Made by a program: the position numbers and the translations under genes. From contig JACRQB010000097.1 of the NCBI GenBank assembly GCA_016222925.1, positions 1-6,711 on the forward strand: a stretch of DNA of 6,711 nucleotides, written 5' to 3'. The notes below the pieces were generated by a model. That model did no database searches. It saw only the letters and a program-made list of their open reading frames with translations, and was not told the origin of the DNA. This stretch comes from Nitrospirota bacterium (GTDB lineage Bacteria; Nitrospirota; Nitrospiria; Nitrospirales; Nitrospiraceae). Shown in pieces: positions 1 to 5,560 of the stretch (within the stretch, counting starts at the first letter, position 1; the number at the start of each line of letters is the position of its first letter).

Positions 1-689
1 CCGAAGCCTTGTCCGCCGTGAGTGAGACCGACGTGGTAATCAGTGTCCCAACTGGAAGCGGCAAAACCTACGTGGCCGTGGAGGCAGCCCGTCGAGCCAT
101 GGAAGACAATCGCACCGTTATCTACACATCGCCGCTCAAGGCATTGTCCAACACCAAGTACACTGAGTTTTCGAAGATCTTTGGACCAGACAAAGTGGGC
201 ATTCTGACCGGCGATCGTCAGGAAAACGGGCAAGCCCCGTTGCTCATTATGACCACAGAGATTCTCCGAAACCTGCTCTATGATGCCGCCAGCGGGGAAA
301 TCGACGTCAGATTGGATACGTTAGGACTGGTGATTTTGGACGAATCGCAATACCTCGCTGACCCCGAGCGAGGGGTGGTGTGGGAAGAAACCATCATCTT
401 TTGTCCCGCACAGGCTCGCCTCCTCTTGCTCTCCGCGTCAATCGGCAATCCACAGGACATTGCCGATTGGCTGACCTCGATCCGATCCACGGTCTGCCGG
501 CTCGTACGTCACAGCAAACGCACCGTGCCTCTCAGAGCCGGGTATCTGCATCCAAACGGCAAATTGACGCCCCTATTTAGAACGGTTGGAATCCCCTACG
601 GACACCCCAACCAACTCCATCCGGAAGCTAAGCGCCTCTTCCTTGAGTATGAAGACGAAACCCTCCCATCCGGACGGCAGAGACGATAA
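1..689 (+). pseudogene. Ski2-like DExH helicase, N-terminal ATPase half only (5' end outside window, 3' truncated)
   Basis: RNA/DNA helicases of this family unwind nucleic acid with two RecA-like domains; only the first is present. The frame is open to the left edge (codons for E-A-L precede the TTG at 9), so the TTG is not a real start. Counting from that codon, motif I PTGSGKT lies at residues 14-20, the motif Ia region TSPLKAL at 40-46, TTEILRNLLY at 82-91, motif II LDESQY at 110-115, VWEE at 124-127, and motif III SAS at 142-144. The family-typical stretch VPLRAGYLHPNGKLTPLF ends near 190. The frame stops after residue 226. Family members run to roughly 700 or more residues with a Helicase_C domain carrying motifs IV-VI; none of that is seen here. 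DESQ replaces the usual DExH tetrad. The 3' end overlaps the opposing barrel gene, suggesting that both are cut at one junction. Family call is secure; loss of function is inferred. Confidence 0.85.
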
Positions 690-1564
690 GTTGTTTCTGA
701 TCTCAAGCACGCCCGGCTCCACATGACTCGATACCCTCCCACGAGTGCGAGATGACGGGTCAGCATAATTTTTACGGTCGGCTCGACGGTTGCACTGAAT
801 CCTACCCCCCACATCATGAAGCTCGGATCCTGTTCTAAATCACTCCGTTGAAAATGGATATCCTCGTTGTAGACGACACTGGCCGGCGAGAAAAGCATCT
901 TCACATTTGCACTCACCCTGCGCACAATTCGATATTCGAGCTGTCCGCCGATCTGGAGCGGCGTAATCCAATGGGTCGTGTTCTTGACTGACGGGAGGGT
1001 TGATGGATCGCACGTGAGAACAGACGGATCGCAGACGAAACCCTTAGCCTCGTACGTTGTGCGCCAATATTGGAACCCGGCCAGCACATCCAGATGGCCG
1101 CGTTCATTTGGAAGATCGACTGTGCGATACCCCACATTCCCACTGAAATACCAGGTCCCTTTTCCGGTTATATCGCTACTTGTGCGCGAGAACAATTGCT
1201 GTCCGACAAAATAATCTTCATCAATCAAATTCCCTCGATCAAAATCAACGGACAGGCCAAATTCTCCCTCCAAGAATACTCGACGATTGAAATGCACTTT
1301 CGCGCCGAGCCCAACCAGGTGGGTATCGTTGTCCTTATACTTCAGCTTCGACGTGGGATCGCCCAACGCGGAATCGAGCCCAGAGGCATTATGGCCCCAT
1401 TGAGTTTCGCCGGCGGTGAACAGCCATGATCGGAAGGACAGTTCCACTCGCGGCCGCATGTCACGGGTAGCATCCTGTCCCCAACTCGAAGCGACTGGAG
1501 CCAACAGCAAAAACAGAGTAAGTGCCAAGCACCTCAGAGTTTGTATCAGCCAAACTCCAATCAC
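596..1564 (-). CDS. Outer-membrane beta-barrel protein, C-terminus apparently lost
   Basis: I prefer the GTG start at 1564-1562: an AGGAGGGG ribosome site at 1579-1572 lies 7 bases upstream, and the GTG overlaps the upstream gene's TGA (GTGA). A longer reading from ATG 1606 has no such support. The product is 322 residues. Residues 1-30 form a signal peptide (hydrophobic core LALTLFLLLAPVA, then SSWGQ). The mature part alternates polar and hydrophobic residues with many aromatics: PRVELSFRSWLFTAG, then TSKLKYKDNDTHLVGLGAKV, then VFLEGEFGLSVDFDRG. This is the style of omptin-like or porin-like outer-membrane barrels. The last strand seen is HLALVGGYRVMWSR. After it comes an Arg/Ser-rich tail ending GCP, which is antisense to the helicase remnant and lacks the aromatic-terminated last strand needed for barrel assembly. 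Substrate and function are unknown. Barrel call is from composition and pattern; truncation is inferred. Confidence 0.7.
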   Translation of the reverse strand: MIGVWLIQTLRCLALTLFLLLAPVASSWGQDATRDMRPRVELSFRSWLFTAGETQWGHNASGLDSALGDPTSKLKYKDNDTHLVGLGAKVHFNRRVFLEGEFGLSVDFDRGNLIDEDYFVGQQLFSRTSSDITGKGTWYFSGNVGYRTVDLPNERGHLDVLAGFQYWRTTYEAKGFVCDPSVLTCDPSTLPSVKNTTHWITPLQIGGQLEYRIVRRVSANVKMLFSPASVVYNEDIHFQRSDLEQDPSFMMWGVGFSATVEPTVKIMLTRHLALVGGYRVMWSRACLRSETTYRLCRPDGRVSSSYSRKRRLASGWSWLGCP

Positions 1565-1824
1565 CGCCGTACCCCTCCTCGCTGAATCACCACCGTATCG
1601 AAGCATCGGTCAGCCGTATCGGGCATCGCTCGCCGGCAAGCGGCTCGAACATCGTCTTCTTGAAGGTTTCTCTGAATAAATACCGAGAACCAGACAAGCC
1701 AAGTGCCGATGATCCCAAGCAGCACTGCGCTGATGGCGATATATCTCCAAACTCTGCTAGGAGCGGTCGGTGCGCTCGTGACAAGGGTTGATGCTTCTTC
1801 TGTCACAAGACGAACAGACGGCAT
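1561..1824 (-). CDS. Small single-pass membrane protein of unknown function
   Basis: An 87-residue protein starting at ATG 1824-1822, with a strong AGGAGGGAGA ribosome site at 1840-1831. Residues 1-27 are polar and form a probable cytoplasmic N-terminus. Residues 28-50 (YIAISAVLLGIIGTWLVWF and following) form one transmembrane segment. The tail of about 37 residues is charged and has two cysteines, C63 and C74, which could form a disulfide if the tail is periplasmic. Its TGA shares bases with the GTG start of the barrel gene, so the two are very likely cotranscribed and translationally coupled. This suggests the small protein serves the same envelope process. I do not recognise a named family, and topology is inferred from the single hydrophobic segment. 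Confidence 0.7.
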   Translation of the reverse strand: MPSVRLVTEEASTLVTSAPTAPSRVWRYIAISAVLLGIIGTWLVWFSVFIQRNLQEDDVRAACRRAMPDTADRCFDTVVIQRGGVRR

Positions 1825-1881
1825 TATTGATCTCCCTCCTTTTTATGTGCTGAAACCAATTATCACCGCAACCATATGAAT

Positions 1882-1904
1882 CTTACGGGAGACGATACCG
1901 TAAG
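1882..1904. promoter_or_regulatory. Inverted repeat upstream of the minus-strand operon
   Basis: CTTACGG (1882-1888) and CCGTAAG (1898-1904) are perfect 7-base arms around 9 bases. The site lies 58-80 bases upstream of ATG 1824, where an operator of the small-membrane-protein/barrel operon would be expected. On the plus strand a six-T run begins 6 bases after the stem, which also resembles a terminator, but no plus-strand gene ends nearby. Operator is therefore the likelier reading; neither is proven. Confidence 0.3.
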
Positions 1905-2285
1905 GATAGATTTTTTAATCTTTTAAAGCCAAGGTTCGCTGCGGAGACGCACCGAACATTCAGTACCGGTTGTCGCGACACAACCAGGAGTGGCCGTCTT
2001 ACACTTTAGGAGATAGAAGTCCGATTCCGGACGCAACATCCAACTCAGGCAGCTTGATTCCGTGGAGCGCTACAGGTTGAACGAAAATCACGTACATATT
2101 TGATATCTGTGATACCTGCGGGAACAATCGCTGAGGCTTTGATACCAGAAAAGCACTCAAAACCCCTCAGAAATTAACGAATAGCAGATAACTTCCGGCC
2201 AGGCATTTATTTTGCCTTTCCGGTTTCAGCCACGTACAGGCAATGAGGACCAAGGCAATAGGACGTCTGGCACGGAGAAAATGCA

Positions 2286-2303
2286 AACATACTGAACATA
2301 CTG
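2286..2303 (+). repeat. Tandem 9-bp repeat immediately before a start codon
   Basis: AACATACTG occurs twice in perfect tandem (2286-2294 and 2295-2303), directly abutting ATG 2304. It occupies the place where a ribosome site would sit and contains no purine-rich Shine-Dalgarno match. This favours the second ATG (2319), which has GGGGA at 2306-2310 upstream. Confidence 0.6.
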
Positions 2304-2993
2304 ATGGGGAACTTTTTCATGGAACACACCCACCAAACAACATGGTTTCGTTGCAGGTACGGCCATCCTTCAGCCACTCTTTGCCTCTGGCAGGTCCTTG
2401 GAGTCACTGCCGTCATCGGCCTGGGGCTCGTTTCTGAATGCTTCGCGTTCACTGTGAGCCCAACAGCGCTGACGTTTAATGCTGTTCAAGGTGCAACAAC
2501 CCCACCCAGCCAGACATTATCCGTCTACAGAGACAGTTCCAAGCAGGCTACTTTATCCGACTCAGACAATGCCTCATGGCTGACGGTTTCGCCGACAACA
2601 ACATCCATGACAAGCACCGCGCAGCTCACGGTAGCCGCCAGCGCAGAGGAACTCGCCGCGGGAACTTACTACAGTACAATCACCATCAAGGTGGGAAAGC
2701 GTTCAAGCACGAAGATCCCTGTGACGCTGATCGTATCGCCTCCCCCGCCACCTCCATCGGCCACGACAGCCACCCTCGCGTGGACCCCTGTCACCGACGC
2801 AACCATAAGCGGCTATATAGTGCACATAGGGATTGCCTCAGGCCTCTATACAAGAACCATTACTGTCGGCAACCTCACATCCTACACCGTTGATAGCCTG
2901 ACTACTGGGACAACCTATTACTTCGCCGTCACCGCGGCTAACAGTGCCGGCGAGAGCCCGCCCTCCAACGAGGTGAGTAAGAGCATCTATTGA
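2304..2993 (+). CDS. Exported BACON-like plus fibronectin type III protein (paralogue 1)
   Basis: A 229-residue protein. Residues about 25-48 (LCLWQVLGVTAVIGLGLVSE and following) form a signal or membrane segment. Residues about 50-145 match the BACON/immunoglobulin-like pattern: SPTALTF, then ASWLTVSPTTTS at 90-101, then LAAGTYYSTITI at 118-129, then PVTLIVS. A six-proline linker (146-151) leads to an FN3 domain (about 153-229) with TLAW, ISGYIVHIG, SLTTGTTYYFAVTAANSAGE and SNEVSKSI. Such domains bind partners or glycans outside the cytoplasm; no catalytic residues are visible. The start is uncertain: ATG 2304 lacks a good ribosome site, while ATG 2319 aligns with MIHTNQT of the paralogue at 3969-4664. 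That paralogue shares the whole architecture, differing mainly in the linker. Ligand and role are unknown. Confidence 0.85.
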   Translation: MGNFFMEHTHQTTWFRCRYGHPSATLCLWQVLGVTAVIGLGLVSECFAFTVSPTALTFNAVQGATTPPSQTLSVYRDSSKQATLSDSDNASWLTVSPTTTSMTSTAQLTVAASAEELAAGTYYSTITIKVGKRSSTKIPVTLIVSPPPPPPSATTATLAWTPVTDATISGYIVHIGIASGLYTRTITVGNLTSYTVDSLTTGTTYYFAVTAANSAGESPPSNEVSKSIY

Positions 2994-3330
2994 TCCCCAG
3001 AGTGACATCCCGAGAGTGGGTACACACTTAATTCATGGTCGAGTGGAATCTTGTGGTCAGTGATTGTAAAGGCAAGCCATTTTCTTGTTTCGTCTTGATC
3101 TTTTGAAGGTTGACTCCTTCACACCCTACACCTGTAAGTCTCGACCACCCGATTCTAAACATTTAAAAATCAATCTCTTCGAACACATTTAACTCGGCAT
3201 TACTCTTGCTCCCCACCTTTCTCCTCCTATGAGGAGAGCACTTCAGGTGATCCTCGTTGCATTGATCACCCTGAGCGCCGACTCAATTTCATAACAGCTC
3301 CAGACCATTCATTTATGGAGGAGTGCTTCT
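2994..3330. other. Non-coding leader region before the lipoprotein gene (337 bases)
   Basis: No clear terminator follows the stop at 2993. The region holds the possible promoter at 3110-3138, a short hairpin TCTCCTC/GAGGAGA (3220-3226 and 3231-3237), an inverted repeat GGTGATC/GATCACC (3246-3252 and 3264-3270), and a 21-codon reading frame (3229-3294) overlapping both. A GGAGGAG ribosome site at 3317-3323 serves the lipoprotein. The two hairpins could shape the leader RNA; I recognise no known riboswitch. Confidence 0.45.
3110..3138 (+). promoter_or_regulatory. Possible sigma70 promoter with the -35 box inside an inverted repeat
   Basis: TTGACT (3110-3115, 5 of 6 consensus) is followed after 17 bases by TGTAAG (3133-3138, 4 of 6). 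The -35 is exactly the loop between TGAAGG (3104-3109) and CCTTCA (3116-3121), so a dyad-binding regulator there would cover the -35. It would give a leader of about 185 bases before the lipoprotein start at 3331. Prediction from consensus only. Confidence 0.3.
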
Positions 3331-3912
3331 ATGTTGACGTGTAAGAATTTAACCGGCTTTGTCGATCGGAAATCGAATGTCTCGATGACCTATCTGGCAT
3401 TTTTCATTCTCTCACTTATTCCACTAGCTGGTTGCACAAACGATGGAGCAGGAGGCCCGACAATTTCTAGCCTTTCTACGCCAACGGACGCTACGGCAGG
3501 ATTGGCCTCAGATCAAGCCCCCCAATCCGAGGCGACAGACTCCGACGGAGAAGAAGACCCGACAATTACCATGACTCCGACACCCACGGGAGTGACCGCG
3601 CATGTAACCTGGGTTCGTCCCCCAGATATGAACGTGGCTGGTTACAACGTTTATTATCGAAAGCAAGCATCAGCAGAACCAAGTTCAGAAGAGTCCAGTT
3701 CAGAAGAGCCTGTTTCGGAAGAGTCCGGCTCAGAAGAACCAAGTTCATGTTCTTCCGGGCAAAGCCAAACCGTTGATGGTCCATCCGCAACAATTGTTGG
3801 ACTCGAACCCAACACCCGATATCTTTTTGCTATCCGTGCGTTCAACGAGAACGAGTCGGAGAGCCTCTGTTCAAATGAAATCCAGGCGGTAACGCCTTCG
3901 GATCAATCTTAA
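3331..3912 (+). CDS. FN3-domain lipoprotein with a Ser/Glu repeat inserted in the FN3 fold
   Basis: A 193-residue protein with ribosome site GGAGGAG 7 bases before ATG. Residues 19-31 are hydrophobic and end in the lipobox LAGC (32-35), so C35 is the predicted lipidated cysteine and the protein is anchored in a membrane facing the periplasm or cell surface. A Thr/Ser/Asp-rich spacer covers about 36-80. The FN3 domain covers about 82-188: VTAHVTWVRPP, VAGYNVYYRKQ (102-112), then TIVGLEPNTRYLFAIRAFN (154-172) and SNEIQAVTP. Between the GYNVYYRK strand and the later strands lie residues 116-145, containing four pentapeptides of form xSEE(S/P) at 118-137. C140 and C180 flank the later strands and may form a disulfide. 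It lies between two BACON-FN3 paralogues, 56 bases before the second. Lipoprotein and FN3 calls are firm; binding partner is unknown. Confidence 0.85.
   Translation: MLTCKNLTGFVDRKSNVSMTYLAFFILSLIPLAGCTNDGAGGPTISSLSTPTDATAGLASDQAPQSEATDSDGEEDPTITMTPTPTGVTAHVTWVRPPDMNVAGYNVYYRKQASAEPSSEESSSEEPVSEESGSEEPSSCSSGQSQTVDGPSATIVGLEPNTRYLFAIRAFNENESESLCSNEIQAVTPSDQS
3682..3741 (+). repeat. 15-bp in-frame tandem repeat (four copies) encoding xSEE(S/P)
   Basis: Four 15-base units start at 3682, 3697, 3712 and 3727, beginning AGTTCAGAAGAGTCC and diverging slightly at third positions and at the first and last codons. A fifth, degenerate unit (AGTTCATGTTCTTCC) follows. Because each unit is five codons, copy-number change keeps the frame and only lengthens an acidic loop of the FN3 domain. 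Confidence 0.85.
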
Positions 3913-3968
3913 AGAGTAAGAGAGGAACTCCTTAGCGCAAGCGCAATACCTCTCACTGAGGAAAGGCC

Positions 3969-4664
3969 ATGACACTGATGCAACACTTCTTAATGATACA
4001 CACCAACCAAACGGCTCGGTCTCATCGTATGACGTCGTTTACACCCTGGTTCTGGCAAGTTCTTGTGATCACGGCATTCCTCTACCTTGGGCTCGTTTCC
4101 GAAGGCTTGGCATCCCACGCTGTTACTCCGACTTCGCTGACATTTTATGCGGTGCAGAGTGCGACAAACCCGCCGAAGAAGACACTCACCTTCACTAAGG
4201 TTCCTACTTACAGGGCTACGCTCACGGCCTCAGACAATGCTACTTGGCTGACAGTGTCACCCACCAGCCAATCTGAGACTACACGTGCAACCATCACGGT
4301 TGCTGTCAATATCAGCGGGCGCGCAGCCGGGACCTACAGCGCAACCATCACCGTCAAGGAGGGCACCTGGTTCACGAAAACAATCCCTGTGACGTTGATT
4401 ATCTCGCCTGCGGGTGGCGGAGGAGGTGGGACGACGTCCTCGGCAACCCTCGCGTGGAACGCGGTCACCGGCACCATCAGCGGCTATAAAGTCTACGTCG
4501 GGGAGGCTCCCCGCCTCTATTCCAGAACCATTACGGTGGGCACCAGCACATCCACCAGCGTGAACAGTTTGACTGTTGGCAGAACATACTACTTCGCCGT
4601 CACGGCATACAACAGTGCTGGTGAAAGCACTCCCTCTAACGAGGTCAGTAAGACAATCCCATAA
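3969..4664 (+). CDS. Exported BACON-like plus fibronectin type III protein (paralogue 2)
   Basis: A 231-residue paralogue of the gene at 2304-2993. ATG 3969 has a GAGGAAAG ribosome site a few bases upstream. ATG 3993 aligns with the paralogue's second ATG, and ATG 4029 would give a more normal-length signal peptide, so the exact start is open. The hydrophobic export segment is about 26-45 (PWFWQVLVITAFLYLGLVSE in the middle). The BACON-like domain is about 51-146: TPTSLTF, ATWLTVSPTS (91-100), AAGTYSATITV (119-129), PVTLIIS. A six-glycine linker (149-154) replaces the proline run of paralogue 1. The FN3 domain is about 157-231: TLAW, ISGYKVYVGEA, LTVGRTYYFAVTAYNSAGE, SNEVSKTI. No enzyme motif is seen. 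The close spacing after the lipoprotein gene suggests one transcript, ended by the hairpin at 4741-4767. Confidence 0.85.
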   Translation: MTLMQHFLMIHTNQTARSHRMTSFTPWFWQVLVITAFLYLGLVSEGLASHAVTPTSLTFYAVQSATNPPKKTLTFTKVPTYRATLTASDNATWLTVSPTSQSETTRATITVAVNISGRAAGTYSATITVKEGTWFTKTIPVTLIISPAGGGGGGTTSSATLAWNAVTGTISGYKVYVGEAPRLYSRTITVGTSTSTSVNSLTVGRTYYFAVTAYNSAGESTPSNEVSKTIP

Positions 4665-4740
4665 CCCAATGTGGTGCTTCCAAAATTCAAGCTTAAGTGG
4701 TGTGACTGCGGGGGAACACTGCACAGAACTCCTAGAATAA

Positions 4741-4767
4741 AGGGCCACTCCCCTGGGGAGTGGCCCT
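4741..4767. terminator. Strong hairpin, probable transcription terminator of the FN3 cluster
   Basis: AGGGCCACTCCCC (4741-4753) and GGGGAGTGGCCCT (4755-4767) are perfect 13-base arms around a single T; in RNA the innermost pairs would open to form the loop. It begins 77 bases after the stop at 4664. The plus-strand sequence after the stem is only moderately T-rich; the minus-strand reading is followed by TTTATT, so it may act in both directions or mainly stop minus-strand transcription. Confidence 0.65.
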
Positions 4768-4831
4768 GCTACTCCGTTCTCTTCGTGAACAAAGAATAGG
4801 TTATGCCTATCCTGTGACTCCACCGAACCCA

Positions 4832-5041
4832 ATGGGTAGCCGGCTCAGCGTACGACCGAAATTTCCCAAGACCCTCCTGGAGTATAGCCAGCGCTTCTCT
4901 GATGAGGCTGCCTGCAGCGTATGCCTGGCCCGGTGTCAATGGCCGGAGCGCGTATTCCGGCTTTTGTGCCCACTCAACTCAGACATCTTGCCCAGCCTGC
5001 TGAACGACTCACCTTCTAGCTTCACTGTTCACAATCAGTGA
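4832..5041 (+). pseudogene. IS1595-family transposase remnant (N-terminus only)
   Basis: From ATG 4832 the frame reads a short basic leader, then KFPKTLLEYSQRFSDEAACS and CLARCQWPE. This is the characteristic start of IS1595-family transposases (FPKT.LEF..RF..E.AC..YL....WP.GF.CP.C). After WPE the match degrades: the zinc-ribbon cysteines are not in place (only VFRLLCP remains), and the frame stops at 5041, after 69 residues, where a full transposase has roughly 300. The DDE-type catalytic domain is absent. There is no good ribosome site. It is therefore an inactive relic marking past insertion in this intergenic stretch; element ends were not identified. Family assignment rests on about 32 residues. 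Confidence 0.7.
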
Positions 5042-5254
5042 ATTATCAGCATGAGCGACTCCCTCTGTGCCAATATGAGTGGGACATTTTGGCTGTCTTT
5101 AATTAGAGTAGCGGGCGGAGGAAGACACACCCATCATGCATGCTGACAAGAAGTACCGCAGTCGAGGACTTGACGGAACCCAGCGGGCGACGGCGCTGCC
5201 ACGCCAGACATGAAAAGCGTGGGAGACATGAGCGTGAACGACGAACGTACCGAC

Positions 5255-5271
5255 GGAGCCCGGACGGCTCC
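5255..5271. repeat. Short inverted repeat
   Basis: GGAGCC (5255-5260) and GGCTCC (5266-5271) form a perfect 6-bp GC-rich stem with a 5-base loop. No T-run follows. It may be a relic of a terminator or element end. Confidence 0.35.
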
Positions 5272-5354
5272 ATAAACCGGAGGACGGCCCCTGCACTTCT
5301 AATTGTCGCCAGCCCTCAAAACTAGTTGACGTCAGACAGACGCTAGCCGATGCG

Positions 5355-5389
5355 ATCTTATATCAGGTCATGCACCAAGTGCATAAGAT
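5355..5389. repeat. Nested inverted repeats
   Basis: ATCTTAT (5355-5361) pairs with ATAAGAT (5383-5389). Inside it ATGCAC (5370-5375) and GTGCAT (5379-5384) are perfect arms around CAA. The two stems compete for two bases, so they could form one long bulged hairpin. No adjacent gene explains it. Confidence 0.45.
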
Positions 5390-5463
5390 TCATCTGAAAG
5401 GGTGAGTCGCTATGGAAAGAGCTCTCGAAGGAGAGTAAATCAAAGGATATTTAGCATGCCCCA

Positions 5464-5487
5464 ATTCAGTGGTCCCGATCACTGAAT
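5464..5487. repeat. 8-bp inverted repeat next to IS21-like repeats
   Basis: ATTCAGTG (5464-5471) and CACTGAAT (5480-5487) are perfect arms around GTCCCGAT. It ends three bases before the 24-bp repeats at 5490-5560, as expected near the tip of a mobile element, but could also be an unrelated operator. Confidence 0.45.
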
Positions 5488-5489
5488 CC

Positions 5490-5560
5490 GTGTGGTTGCG
5501 ATCACCGGTATGCCTATCCAGGGCGAACCGGAACAAGTGTCCAATTTGAACTGGAACAGG
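5490..5560. mobile_element. Remnant of an IS21-family-like element end (degenerate 24-bp repeats)
   Basis: Three imperfect units follow one another: 5490-5512 (GTGTGGTTGCGATCACCGG), 5513-5536 (CCTATCCAGGGCGAACCGGA), 5537-5560 (GTGTCCAATTTGAACTGGAA). Each ends in a C(C/T)GG(T/A)A-like core. IS21-family elements carry tandem end repeats of the form GTGTCC, spacer, CTGGAA with a similar period. No istA or istB coding sequence is recognisable nearby, so only an end would remain. The match is by pattern, not alignment. Confidence 0.4.

Larger units (their letters stand above)
1825..2303. other. Non-coding region between divergent genes (479 bases)
   Basis: No convincing gene on either strand. It should contain the promoters of the minus-strand operon and of the first BACON-FN3 gene. 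It contains the 1882-1904 inverted repeat; TGATATC/TGATACC/TGATACC starting at 2101, 2110 and 2140; an inverted repeat CTGAGG/CCTCAG (2131-2136 and 2165-2170); and a tandem AACATACTG pair just before ATG 2304. A weak sigma70-like pair, TTGAAC at 2077 and TTTGAT at 2099, could drive the plus-strand gene with a leader of about 200 bases. Confidence 0.5.

Noticed and set aside
1070..1429. 119-codon plus-strand frame
   Set aside because: It is antisense to the barrel gene, which has a signal peptide, a ribosome site and operon context.
2205..2285. Possible c-di-GMP (GEMM-type) riboswitch before the first FN3 gene, suggested by CACGTACAGGCAA and AGGACG
   Set aside because: The conserved GGGACGCAAAGC-type core and the paired helices are not present; the resemblance is limited to a few bases.
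3936..3945. GCGCAAGCGC mini-palindrome between the lipoprotein and the second paralogue as a terminator
   Set aside because: A two-base loop and no T-run; the 56-base gap fits cotranscription better.
4257..4832. 191-codon minus-strand frame
   Set aside because: It is antisense to the second BACON-FN3 gene and crosses the terminator hairpin; it is explained as a shadow of the real gene.
5140..5325. 61-codon plus-strand frame rich in Arg
   Set aside because: No ribosome site, biased Arg/Thr composition typical of random GC-rich reading, no recognisable motif.
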